From the NCBI GenBank assembly GCA_900239685.1, contig OENT01000602.1, positions 29,615 to 93,614 of the forward strand: a stretch of 64,000 nt of DNA, given 5' to 3'. A program made the position numbers and the translations under genes. Within the stretch, counting starts at the first letter, position 1. Each line of letters opens with the position of its first letter. The stretch is from Rotaria macrura. Taxonomy: Eukaryota > Rotifera > Eurotatoria > Philodinida > Philodinidae. This document shows positions 1 to 10,500 of the stretch, in pieces. The notes beneath the pieces are model-generated. The model saw only the letters and a program-made list of their open reading frames with translations, was not told the DNA's origin and did not search any database.

Positions 1-1285
1 AGAATCGTTCGGCTAACTCACCTGCCTTGGCATGTCGAAAGTACACTATTCGATCTTTTTGCAAAAGGCTCATCGTTTCATTCCTTCGATTTGGATCAAT
101 CTTCAATGGTGTTTGCACTTCACCTGTTCCTTCATTTTCGTTCAATGTCAATCCCAAGGGAAAAACTGGCAATGGTACTTTATCCCATCCTGGATGACCC
201 GATGCAACATACCCACCACCACTACATGTCACCCATTCGCCTTCATCAGATACGCGTACCACAGGCAGAGCAAAATAGCATGATGGCTCAAACGTTGAAC
301 CAAACAGCTTGACCATAGCTTGGTTTTGCTGATAATAATCAAATAGATGAGGCTGAAAGAATCCTGATCCTATGCTTATTTCTGTTAGAATCGAGCTTTC
401 TTCCAAAGTCGCCATTAGACTACCTGTTCCGCCTCCATTGAATATTGTCAAGCCATATTTCGAAAAGAAATGTTTCATTTCTCGTCGAAGTTGTTGAACT
501 TGATATGTGGAAGTACGTTTCACGTAGCGAATAAATGGATTCAACCAGAAATGACTAGGATTTATATCACCTATCCCAGCAATGTGACTTTCATACACCA
601 TGAAACCTTCTAAGCGAAGAAATGGTAGTTGTTGAATGAGTTCGATCATTTCAATGAGTTGTGCTATGGTTCGTATTGGACTTCGACGTGCTCCTATATG
701 AATACGTCCACCAAGAGCACGGTATGAGACATCGAATTCTAAGATAACAGAAAATGGTCGATTGATTCCTTCCATGAATTGATTCAATTCCATGATTGAC
801 ACTGGATGATCCACAACTATGCTTATCGTTTTTCTCTCGCGATCATGTAAATCTCGTAGAATTTGATAATCTGATATCTGTTGCGAGGGATAGGCAATCA
901 ATAAATCATCGAAGCCTAAGTTAGATAAGAATTGAGCTTCTTCGACAGCAAAGCACATTAATCCTTTGAATGGTAGACCAGATGATAGAATACGTTGCAT
1001 CAAGAAAGGAACGCGCAGCGATTTTGAAGCGATGCGAACTGTTGTATTTGGATGACGAGACATTTGATGGCGAAGCAATGCAACATTCCTATCGAAGGCA
1101 TTCAAATCCACTAATACTGCCGGGAGATGATGATATTCTTGATCATCGCTCTTCGATAAGAGCACTCGATTAAATTCTTCAAACAATTGTGGGTTGAAAG
1201 GTAGTGTATTTGAGTGTGAACGAGAAAAATTCGATTTCAGGGATTGCCATATTGTGAATAAACTGATTGATAGAAAGAAAAACAT
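1..1285 (-). CDS. Amino-acid deaminase/aldolase (alanine-racemase-fold PLP enzyme), 3' end off window
   Basis: One uninterrupted minus-strand frame runs from an ATG at 1285 to the window edge, about 428 codons with no intron and no stop yet. It begins with a hydrophobic stretch (MFFFLSISLFTIWQSL, residues 1-16) that could be a signal peptide or anchor. The rest matches a fold type III PLP family known mainly from bacteria, usually called amino acid deaminase/aldolase or D-threonine aldolase-like. Visible landmarks are VRIASKSLR with the likely PLP lysine at residue 88, LGGRIHIGARRSP, FNGGGTGS, FALPVVRVS, CSGGGYVASGHPG, GEVQTPL and FRHAKAGELAERF near the edge. Bacterial members are near 400 residues, so only the last few residues should be missing. 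The expected role is PLP-dependent chemistry on D- or hydroxy-amino acids; the substrate is unknown. Lack of introns, unlike its spliced neighbours, suggests horizontal acquisition, with the leader added later. Confidence 0.88.
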   Translation of the reverse strand, partial: MFFFLSISLFTIWQSLKSNFSRSHSNTLPFNPQLFEEFNRVLLSKSDDQEYHHLPAVLVDLNAFDRNVALLRHQMSRHPNTTVRIASKSLRVPFLMQRILSSGLPFKGLMCFAVEEAQFLSNLGFDDLLIAYPSQQISDYQILRDLHDRERKTISIVVDHPVSIMELNQFMEGINRPFSVILEFDVSYRALGGRIHIGARRSPIRTIAQLIEMIELIQQLPFLRLEGFMVYESHIAGIGDINPSHFWLNPFIRYVKRTSTYQVQQLRREMKHFFSKYGLTIFNGGGTGSLMATLEESSILTEISIGSGFFQPHLFDYYQQNQAMVKLFGSTFEPSCYFALPVVRVSDEGEWVTCSGGGYVASGHPGWDKVPLPVFPLGLTLNENEGTGEVQTPLKIDPNRRNETMSLLQKDRIVYFRHAKAGELAERF

Positions 1286-3370
1286 AACAAGCACATGGAA
1301 AAGCCCGTGAATCCTCACAACAGAAGTCGAAACTTATCTGTGCTGTTTATTGTATAGTAGGACGGTTTGAAAAAGATGTTGATATCTTCTTATCAAAATA
1401 AGATAAAGGATACGGCCGCCAATGATACCATACTGCAGTATGGTGATCTAACAGAGACAGTACCAACTTAAAAAGTTTTACTTCATTTGAATGTCGATAA
1501 ATAAACAGTAATTAAAATATAAATTTCAATTAGCCATCGAACTTAATGGCAGAGCATCTACCATCATGACCCGTATTCACACCATTTAGATCTCAAGACA
1601 TGATAAAAGGCTTGATCTTTAGCTGTTTATTCATAGAAAACTGAAATGAGAAAAAAAAGTTCAGTGTTGAATATAATAAATTAGATGCTGTTGTTTCTTT
1701 TTCCAGAATAAAAAGAACACATTAACCACCGAATCCTCTCATTTTCTTTCATACCATGGGATAAGCAAAGAAAGAAGATAGAATGGAGAAAGGAGAAAGG
1801 AAAGTACACTGAGGTAAGGGAAGGAATTAGGATATCGATATAGGGACCAAAATGTGAACAATAAAGTGATGATATGCAGGAAAGACTTTGGTACAAGCGA
1901 TCAATGTGAACACCACAAAAAATAATAGGACATTTACGAGTAGTCTCTAAAACAAACGATAGGTAATGGAGTACTGTTTTGATAATCCGAATATGGCATA
2001 ACAAATTTCTTCACATCGATTAAACGTATTTTGTTGATCAGTAGCATCAACTTACATCATATTATGAAAGCATCCCAAATCGATAATTCTTTCGGTTGTA
2101 ATTATGTCATAATGTGTTCCAATTTAAACATTTTTTGACGCTATTTTTCAAGAATCATTATTTATCGCTCAACGTTTCAAATTCATATGAAAAAGCACTC
2201 AACTTAGATGACTACGCTTCCTATGCAAATGAATATGAGTGCTATGTGTTCTCTTAGTTATCTCGAATCATGCCTTTTTCTAGATGCTAAATATTCATGT
2301 TAAGATTATTTTTTTTCTTGAGTTAGAAAAGTTGAACGTTCATAGCACCCTGGAACATATTTACAATTCGTTTGTTTGGGTTTCGTGATTGCAGATAAGG
2401 GGTTTCTCTAGTAGTTTAACTTTTCCTTACAAACATTGATGATGGCATGTTCACGTACAATTTCAATGATAACCTAGTATAACGCAATTCTCAGGAAGAA
2501 ACGTCGACAGGCAATGTATGAGACTAAGACGAACAAACCGAGATATAGGTGTGTTATACAATATAAATTTATTTTAATGGTTGAAATATTAAAATATTTT
2601 AGTAGGGAACATGATATAATAGTAAAATAAGATAATTACATAACTAAGAAAATCCACAAGTGTTAGACGAAGTATTAATACGATGTTGAATACTTGTTGT
2701 TCAAACATCTTTTTGCTTTTGGTAACGGTGGCCTATTTTACTGAAATATATTGTATCCACTTTTCTTCTAAAATAAGATTTTAATATTTCTAACACTAAA
2801 TTGATGTTTTAATTGATCGCAATACTATATCGTTTCTTTTTTCTTTAGTCTCCTATATTGCCTTTAGACCAATTTAAGTTTATCGTATCATGCATATCAG
2901 GGTCGAGTAGAACCATCACTAGTTGCATGAATACTAGAAAAATATCTGCACCTGTGAATGTCAATGTGAATAGGCTCTTTATTAATATTCAGCACATAAC
3001 ATTTGTACCCTCACTTTCCAAATTTAAATTCAATATGACGAATAGTTGACGAATAAGAAATTCAGTTAACTTGCACCAATAAACCTTTTTGTGTCTCAAT
3101 AGAAAGATACAAGAACTGATTCTTAAATGATATGAAACTCAGTTTACAAGTGTTATCAGGTGAAGAAGTGTATTTTTTCCCTTTCTTGCATTCTCGACAA
3201 GTGGAAAAAACCAGCTTTATTGTGTCCTTGTAAATATATACTTAATCCAAGTATCTCTTAAAGCAAAGAAACAAAAACATTGCTCTGAGAATGGAGCTGA
3301 GGAATATTTTTCCAACGAGAGAACTTTGTTCAGCTAGAAAATATTGTTTGAAACTACTATAGATAAATAT
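1286..3370. other. Intergenic, no gene recognised
   Basis: AT-rich sequence with stops in all frames. Open frames here (for example minus 1681-2004) show no conserved motif or biased composition. It must contain the upstream regions of two divergently oriented genes, the aldolase at its left and the GTPase-RING gene at its right, but no promoter motif can be assigned with confidence. Confidence 0.6.
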
Positions 3371-4547
3371 ATGATGACCTCTGCAGTAATGAGCAATACA
3401 AATAGGGCAGCAGTTGTACAAGCAACACCAACTGTTTTGAAACGCTTTTTATTTGTAGGTCCAACAGGATCTGGTATGTTTATACTTGTAGATATCTGTC
3501 CGAAGTTACTTTTAAAATGTTACTTTTAATCTAATTTCAGGCAAATCAAAAACGATTAATTGTTGTCACAATCGAAGTGTTGACAAGAAACTGCTGGAAT
3601 CACCTGCTGATGTTAGTGCTGTAGATCGAATAATTGGAACAACATCATCAATTTCAAACTATGTTGATCAAAGAAATAGAATTGTCTATGTAGATACAAT
3701 AGGATATGGAGATGTTCGTTTCCATCAAAATATTCAATCTTTTCTTTTGTTTTTTCGTGAATTAATATGTTACTCATCAATAGGCTATAACTGGATATTC
3801 TTATTCCTTCGCTATTCTCAAATGACCGAGGATACTTTAATTTACATAAAGACTCTGAAAGATATGCTCGGTGAAAATTCATTCAGTCGCTGCACGATTG
3901 TATTTACACATTGTAAACAGCCTCCAGTGAATCTCGAGACATTTATTGAAGCAAATCAACAACACGGCGAAATAGTGAAGATCTTGAGGAAAGTCAACAA
4001 TGTTATATTTGGAGATTTGGATACAAATGATATAGATAACGACCCAGATTTTGATGCAACAGCGAAAGAAGCTATTCGAAAGGGGCAAGTGAAGAAGCGA
4101 GAAAATTTCATGCAAAAAATGCTTCAACAAATCGATCAAACAGACGAGAAGGTTTTGACACTCGACACAAATTGGCTGCATCATTATTCAACGAAGTTCA
4201 TGTCACTTCTGGGCTATTTCTGGGAAAAGTTGGTTGGGAAGCCAAATGAACTCAGTAAACTTTATAAGTTGACGGCGGGTATGAGACAGGATGTACCTGT
4301 CACAATTTATTATGATGCGTGTTCAATTTGTCTTGAATTGATTGTCGAGATCGTGAATCATTCTCCGAAAGCTTGTATCACAAAATGTGGACATATATTC
4401 CACTATGATTGTTTGAAGCGGTCTTTTGAACAACAAAAAAAATGCCCGAATTGTCGAAAAGATCTCAGAAGTCTACCAGAAAGAGTCGCCGGATTTGTCA
4501 TTGGTATGAAAGCAGTACAAAATCCATTGTGTGAAAGTATCAGTTGA
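3371..4547 (+). CDS. AIG1/GIMAP-like GTPase with C-terminal RING-H2 finger
   Basis: Two exons: 3371-3473 and 3541-4547, with a 67-bp intron (GTATGT...TTTCAG) that splits the P-loop. Joined, they encode 369 aa. Residues 30-37 read GPTGSGKS, a Walker A motif completed only by splicing. DTIG (about 86-89) is the G3 motif, and RELICYSSIGYNWIFLFLRYSQMTED fits the AIG1/GIMAP pattern after switch II, although that match is by eye. IVFTHCK near 154-160 sits where GIMAPs have their degenerate G4 motif. Residues 295-339 form a RING: CSIC, then CGHIFHYDC, then CPNC (C3H2C3 type). The likely product is a GTP-binding protein with E3 ubiquitin-ligase activity. GIMAP relatives act in immunity and on membranes, but the role here is inferred. 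The ATG at 3371 is the first in frame with the P-loop; position 3389 is an alternative. An ATAAAA-type poly(A) signal lies near 4588. Confidence 0.85.
3474..3540 (+). other. 67-bp intron of the GTPase-RING gene
   Basis: GT at 3474 and AG at 3539-3540 with a pyrimidine-rich 3' end. The exon joins in phase 1, and splicing restores the lysine and serine of the GTPase P-loop, which is good evidence that the intron is real. Confidence 0.85.
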
Positions 4548-6499
4548 CATTCATTTCTATGTTCAATTTTTCTGCTAATATTTTCATAAAATAAAACAAC
4601 GAAACTTGGATGTTTCACCAAATAAGACGTGAAATTTCGTTCATGTTTGTCCAAATCACTTGTCTTTTTCATAAATTGTCTTCAGTTTCACTGGTAGTAG
4701 TATTAAATGTTTCCCATGAGTCATGTTTCACTTGTCATATTTTCAGCCCATTTCCTATTCGCTACTTCGCAGAGTTTCTGATTCATAATCATCATCAATG
4801 TCTCATTCATTTCTAAGTTTAAGAAAACTAAATTTATCGAAAAACTTTTCAAGCTGACCTTTCCTAATATAATATAACTATCGAGTTTCGCCATGTTCAT
4901 TAAAGAATATTTAGGTATTAATAACTCACTTCTGGAGATATTTTCCAGTTCGCGCCCATGGTTCGATAATGTTTGCAATATGTGCTTTGAAGAAAATGTA
5001 AATTCTTCTATTTCAAGCTCTATTTCATAATGTATCTGAAAGTGTACTACTACAGAGTTAGTCAAGTTACACTTGTTTTTGCTGTTCATTGATTACTGAA
5101 AATATGCATCGATCATAGCATATGTATCTGAATGAGCAATTGACAACGATAAACACCTTTTTCTGACCATCATGTGAACATTCATACTTGCATTTACACA
5201 ATAAGGAAGCAGGTTTGAATTATTTCAAAAGACTTTAAGACATGGAGAAAAAGTTATACTTCCAAGTGTAAGATTATGGAAATTACATTTCCCTTGGTGC
5301 GTCTCAACAGGTTGCATGAACTAGGGGAGGTATAAATGTATTTTAATTAATTTTTATGTCCATAGAAGTTTCAAAGCAGAAAAACAAAACACTGTAAAAG
5401 GATACAACGAAAGACTCTAACCAATTAAAAGTAATTCTAGCAAGAGTATTCTCAAACTCAGATTTTAAGTCTCTTTTTTCAATAGAATTGAGTAGATTTC
5501 GGGAAAAAAATGATAAGTTGAATGAAGATTTATATGATATCCCGAATTACCAGCATTAACTGTAATAGCATCTGTATTTCGAATAGTTTCATAAAATGTT
5601 GTTTTTCCTCAGAAAAGGGTCAAAAAAATAGTAATCGATACAAACGCTCCTTGGTTATGTGCCTGCCTAGTGTATATGAATATAGAAAAAGGAATTTTTC
5701 AGGAGTATGTGATTTATAGATTTAGATGTTTGAGTATCGGTGAAGGCATCCATTTCATCCTCATATTCACCAGCACCGCATTCAACACCCGTGTCTTCAC
5801 AACTATTATTGTAAGAGAGATTAAATTTGCAGTAGTGTTCAAATTTCCAAAAACAGTAAATTTCCTTAAGCCAACGAAATTTCTCCCATACCACCGAAAT
5901 CTCCCCTTTACAGTTATATGTTGAGAATTTCTATCTACTCTCTAGGAAGAACAAGACTCTGCCCTAAAAAACAAGAGTAATTTTAGCAAGTACCGGACAA
6001 TTTCTGAAATTTCCAAAAGTCCTCTTGTTTTTTAGGGTAGGTTCTTGTTCTTACAAAAGAGTAGATAGAAATGTTCAGAATATAGGCGTAAAGAAATTTC
6101 CTGGGTATTTCGGGATTTTCGATGAGTTTCAAATCACGTGTTTTACAGGTTCTTTAGGATCGTTGGAAATTTATTTTGAAAGGAAAATTTACTGATTCGG
6201 AAGTTTGAATACATCCCACCATATGTGGTAATGTACTGTATCTTCTTTTAGCATTGATTGTTGAAAATAAGATGAATTGATTGATTCATATCTCATACAA
6301 ACTGCTATGAATGATGTCATTTTTTCCCCACAAGCTTATTTTCTTGGAGAGCGTTGACATTATGACGACGAAACTGCTTGATTTGACAACAATCAACTAT
6401 CCAATGGCATGTGCTACTTGTCGCTTTTTTATGACTCATCGATAAATTTCTGTTGTTCGTACTTCACTTCTGTTGGTAACTTTTACTTTTTCAACACGC
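4548..6499. other. Intergenic with one foldback repeat
   Basis: 3' flank of the GTPase-RING gene and 5' flank of the B-box gene. Apart from the inverted repeat at 5922-6077, no gene-like frame is seen. Short open frames on both strands lack recognisable motifs. Confidence 0.55.
5922..6077. repeat. Foldback (inverted) repeat, MITE-like
   Basis: Left arm 5922-5977 and right arm 6022-6077 are imperfect reverse complements. TCTATCTACTCT pairs with AGAGTAGATAGA, and CCCTAAAAAACAAGAG pairs with CTCTTGTTTTTTAGGG. A spacer of about 44 bp separates them. The arms would make a long hairpin. I see no clear target-site duplication, so it could be a non-autonomous DNA element or a simple inverted duplication. 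Confidence 0.75.
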
Positions 6500-7522
6500 A
6501 TGGCAAATGCAGCAACGAGCAAGCCGCGTTGTGCGACATGTTGCAAGGCGATCGGTTCTTTTACTTGTTACGGATGTTCACAACATTTTTGCTTGTCTCA
6601 CGCAAATGAACACCGACAATCACTTATCCAACGAATGGATGAAGAAGTTATTCTTGTTCATGATCAATTACAGGAAAATCTCAACGAAAACATTATAAAA
6701 CCTCAACTACACCCTCTTATGAAACAAATTGATCACTGGGAAAAAGAGTCCTTGGAGAAGATTCGACAAGCGGCCAATGGTGCGCGAAAGAAACTATTAA
6801 ACGTCGTAGAAAAACACATGGGTAGTTTGAAGACATCTTTGACTCAATTGACGCAACAACTGACTAAAGCACGTGATGATGACTCCTTTTTTGAGACTGA
6901 TATCAAAGAATGGAAGGATGCATTAGACAAACTGAAGAAAGAGATGGAAATACCGCAAAAAATTAAAATTCACCCGGATAATAGCATCACACCTTTCGTA
7001 TCCAAGATTTTGATTGACGAAGAATCTTCTGTTACAGACCTCTTTGAAAAATCAGATGGACGAACACGTATTGAAGAAAATGGTCGAGTTATCGTTCATG
7101 AAAAGTTAGACTATCATACGGCAGTTCGTGGGAAAGGAGAATATTCTTCGGGACAACATCGATTTCGTTTCAAAATTGAGCAGATTGGGACTTCAAAATG
7201 GATTCTCTTTGCTATAGTATCGAAAACTGCTCCAATTCAACAACATTCATTCGGAACTCCAACTACCTATGGCTGGGCCGGATCCACTCAAGTTTTCCTC
7301 AATGGGGCTTCTTCCAAAGGTTTCAATGGATATAAAACTGATATGGAAAATAATGACATATTAGAATTATTTGTTGATTGTGATCGACAGAAAATTCGTT
7401 TGACAAATGAACGATCTCAAAGTGTATACGAACTTGATGTAGATTTAGCTAAATGTCCTTTTCCATGGCAGATAAGTTTAAATCTTGGTAATCCAGGTGA
7501 TCGCGTTCGTTGGGTATCATAA
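6500..7522 (+). CDS. B-box-like zinc finger, coiled-coil and SPRY/B30.2-like protein
   Basis: Single-exon frame of 340 aa from the ATG at 6500. Residues 11-38 have the zinc-ligand spacing of a B-box: C11, C14, C23, C26, C31, H34 and H38 (CATC, CYGC, FCLSHANEH). Residues about 45-165 are charged and heptad-like (coiled coil). Residues about 205-340 form a beta-rich domain ending in PFPWQISLNLGNPGDRVRW, which resembles the SPRY/B30.2-like domain of TRIM-type proteins. There is no RING in front, so this is a TRIM-like adaptor without visible ligase activity. Rough function: protein-protein recognition in the cytoplasm; partner unknown. A TTG 27 bases upstream is in frame but is not a credible eukaryotic start. 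An upstream exon cannot be excluded. Confidence 0.75.
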   Translation: MANAATSKPRCATCCKAIGSFTCYGCSQHFCLSHANEHRQSLIQRMDEEVILVHDQLQENLNENIIKPQLHPLMKQIDHWEKESLEKIRQAANGARKKLLNVVEKHMGSLKTSLTQLTQQLTKARDDDSFFETDIKEWKDALDKLKKEMEIPQKIKIHPDNSITPFVSKILIDEESSVTDLFEKSDGRTRIEENGRVIVHEKLDYHTAVRGKGEYSSGQHRFRFKIEQIGTSKWILFAIVSKTAPIQQHSFGTPTTYGWAGSTQVFLNGASSKGFNGYKTDMENNDILELFVDCDRQKIRLTNERSQSVYELDVDLAKCPFPWQISLNLGNPGDRVRWVS

Positions 7523-10500
7523 ACTGTTTCCAGTTGCGTTTTCCGATGCGTCCTGCCCATGTAAAGATTAAGTAGATTAACTAAAGAAGAATCATACTCA
7601 ACATATGGATGCGATTGCTTATTGACATCCTTTTCCAAGAATATGGTACTCCATTCAAACAAATTAATTTTATCTTTTCTTCTAATATACGATAGAAGTA
7701 GACACAAAACATATTCTTGTCGTCGAAATTGCGAAAATTTTGATGACTTATCGTGACTTTTTGTTAAAATTAAAGATTAAGTCCGATGCATCGCGACTAA
7801 TCACTGATATTTTGCGTAGCACAGATTTATCACTATAAATCACCCATTATTTTTGCATGCGCCATTCATTAAAGCAATAGCTCATTTCCTCACAATCCCT
7901 ACAGTTTTGACGATTAGTTGCAATAATTGAAAAGATCAGTAGTTAATCACAATAAATCTCGAATATAATCAGTAATAAATTAAACAATTGCAATATAATC
8001 CATAGCTTTTGCGCGACGTTTATGGCATAATTAAGTACATATATTTTTTAATTCAGTTATATTTACTTTTAATATTAACAAAATAAGAGTATCTTTTTCC
8101 TCGATTTAAAAAAATATTTTTTTAAATGGGAAGTTTCTATTTAAATTAGAAAAAATATCTAATTATGCTTAAAAAAGAGTACATGCTTATTCTTAAACAC
8201 GTCTAAATTAATAATTGAAATTAGGCGTACATTTGTTTTTAAATAGAAGAAGAATTTTTAAATATGATTTCTATCATTTAATTCCAATCTTATTTTTATC
8301 GAACATGATAAAGACTAAATTAAAAGCGTAGCCTTCATAGTATTCATGCTAAATCTCAAGTGAAATGATGAATATTCACCAGATATTTTTTCGTTTTATT
8401 TGAATGTATTGTTTCCACTAGATGCGTAATAGGTCAATTCACTCTAATGGATAAAGTGCCCACAAATCGTGAAGGAAGTATGAGGTTTGTATCTGAGGCA
8501 AAGTAAAGTACTACAACTGCACATTCTGAAATCGGAAGCCATACAATGAATGAAGAAGGAGTCGATGCTACCATAGTGATGATGAAGTGTGAACTCGTGA
8601 TGGCCATTCGTCACACAAATGGAGGAGAAAGCTGTTCCATATAAATGTAGAACGAATTCCTAGCTGAAAATCGGAATGCTTCTGAACATCAACAATGAAA
8701 AAATTTAAAAGATGATTTATTTGTTTGTGGAACGAGTTCTATGACTCTCCGTCATAATCTTAAGTCAAGCAACACATGTCGATTGGATCATTGCTAGTAT
8801 CTTGAATAATCGTGAATTTTCTATGAAATAGATCACATTTGGTATTCTCACAATTAATTGCCCTATGATAAGTTGAGAGAGAATCAGGGATTATAATTAG
8901 CCCCACCCCCTTCACCCCACACAAAAAAAAGTTAAACCATATATTTTCTTCACCTAGGATACTCAAAGATTCACAACAGGGATGAGTCCTCTCCTCATCC
9001 CCTAACACCTTAAAATCCTGTTTCCACTACTGATTGAGAGCAAAAAAAACAATAAAATAGATGCACAATAAAGTAATAATCAAATTACGAAAATTGATTA
9101 ACATGTTAGTTAAAATACATTTATTACACATAGTGATTGTATTCAGTTAAAATATTATGGTAATGATTTTTCATCTATCGGTGGCACGTGTTTTGTTAAA
9201 ATTACATAGGGAAAAAGGGAAAATATTGCAAACTTATAGGTAACGCAAGTCTAGAAATCATTCTTGCATCAATAAAAGCTGCATACCAAAATCGAATTCG
9301 AATCAGATCGAGTCACAGAAAAAAATATTTGAATTACGACCTGAGTCTGCTGTCCGAACATTGCACGTGTAGAAAAGCTACTCAACATGAATTGGAGTGA
9401 CCACGTTCGCTAGAAGAAAACGAACAAAAACTTGAAAGAAAATTTTCGAAAAGACACAAACCTGCATACACTTTGGACAATGTTTCCATAGTAAACGCAA
9501 GTTCTTTCATGAGAACGTGCTGTCTGCAGTGTGAAGTATCAAAGATATCTATCTCGTTTTCAACTATGAGATGAAAGAAAGATAAAATAGTGAAAGATGC
9601 ATGAAGTTTGAGTCGAACCACAAAACAGTATTGCTGATTCCGAGTTAAGTAGAACTACGTACAAAGATTAGATAAATGTGTGATACTGATGCGTATATAC
9701 AAATAGCGAAAGTTAACAAGGCATACTTCATTGAGTGAGCACGGTTCTCCGCAAGTTATTCTCCTGTATAAGTTTCGGTTTTTATTGAAAACATATAAAT
9801 GCAATTGTATAAAAATATTTGAATATTAATAATAATCACTTGTAAGTTGAGATTATGTCTTACATTGAATAGTTCTTGTTGAGTTCTCATGATATTTTTT
9901 GTGAATCTGTCTTACTGTAATTTTCTTCGCGTGACGGCTATTCGTGATGAGAACGTCACATTCATTTACATCTACTAACTTCTCATAATTGATATTATTG
10001 AGAAAAAAAACGCGTCACATATTTTGCATCACTTCAATAAATATGTTGCATAAAACTGAGTACAATCTTTTAGGAATTTCGTTTAGATTTGTGTCATAAC
10101 CAGTAGAAAATACTCGACAGTATTGGTTAGATTTATTTTACTTATATGGCAATGATAGACTTATGAAGATGAGAACAACGTACATAACCACAATTAATTT
10201 CAATTGTTTCTCTTGGATGTGGGCGTGTGTGGATGATGGATTGGTTCTGAATGGGAGTCCTGTTCTGATTTTGACTACTCACTTCGTTTCTTCCATAGCC
10301 TCCTATTTTATTAACGCTACAATCCTGTTGAATGGCCAATAACATGCATTCACAATTAACAATTTTACTTTTGATAAATCAACGATATTGTCATGTAGAC
10401 AAGGATGATCAAAAATAAGTCCTTTAACATGATTGTAACGATATGGTAATCGACATCGATAAGACGTGTAGCTTAATTTAGTAGCACGATCATAAAATAT

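Noticed and set aside
1545-1620. tRNA D-arm-like TTAATGGCAGAGCATC
   Set aside because: No anticodon or T arm in register.
8380-8644. Single frame open apart from one TAA
   Set aside because: Length is within chance expectation here and there is no motif or splice support.
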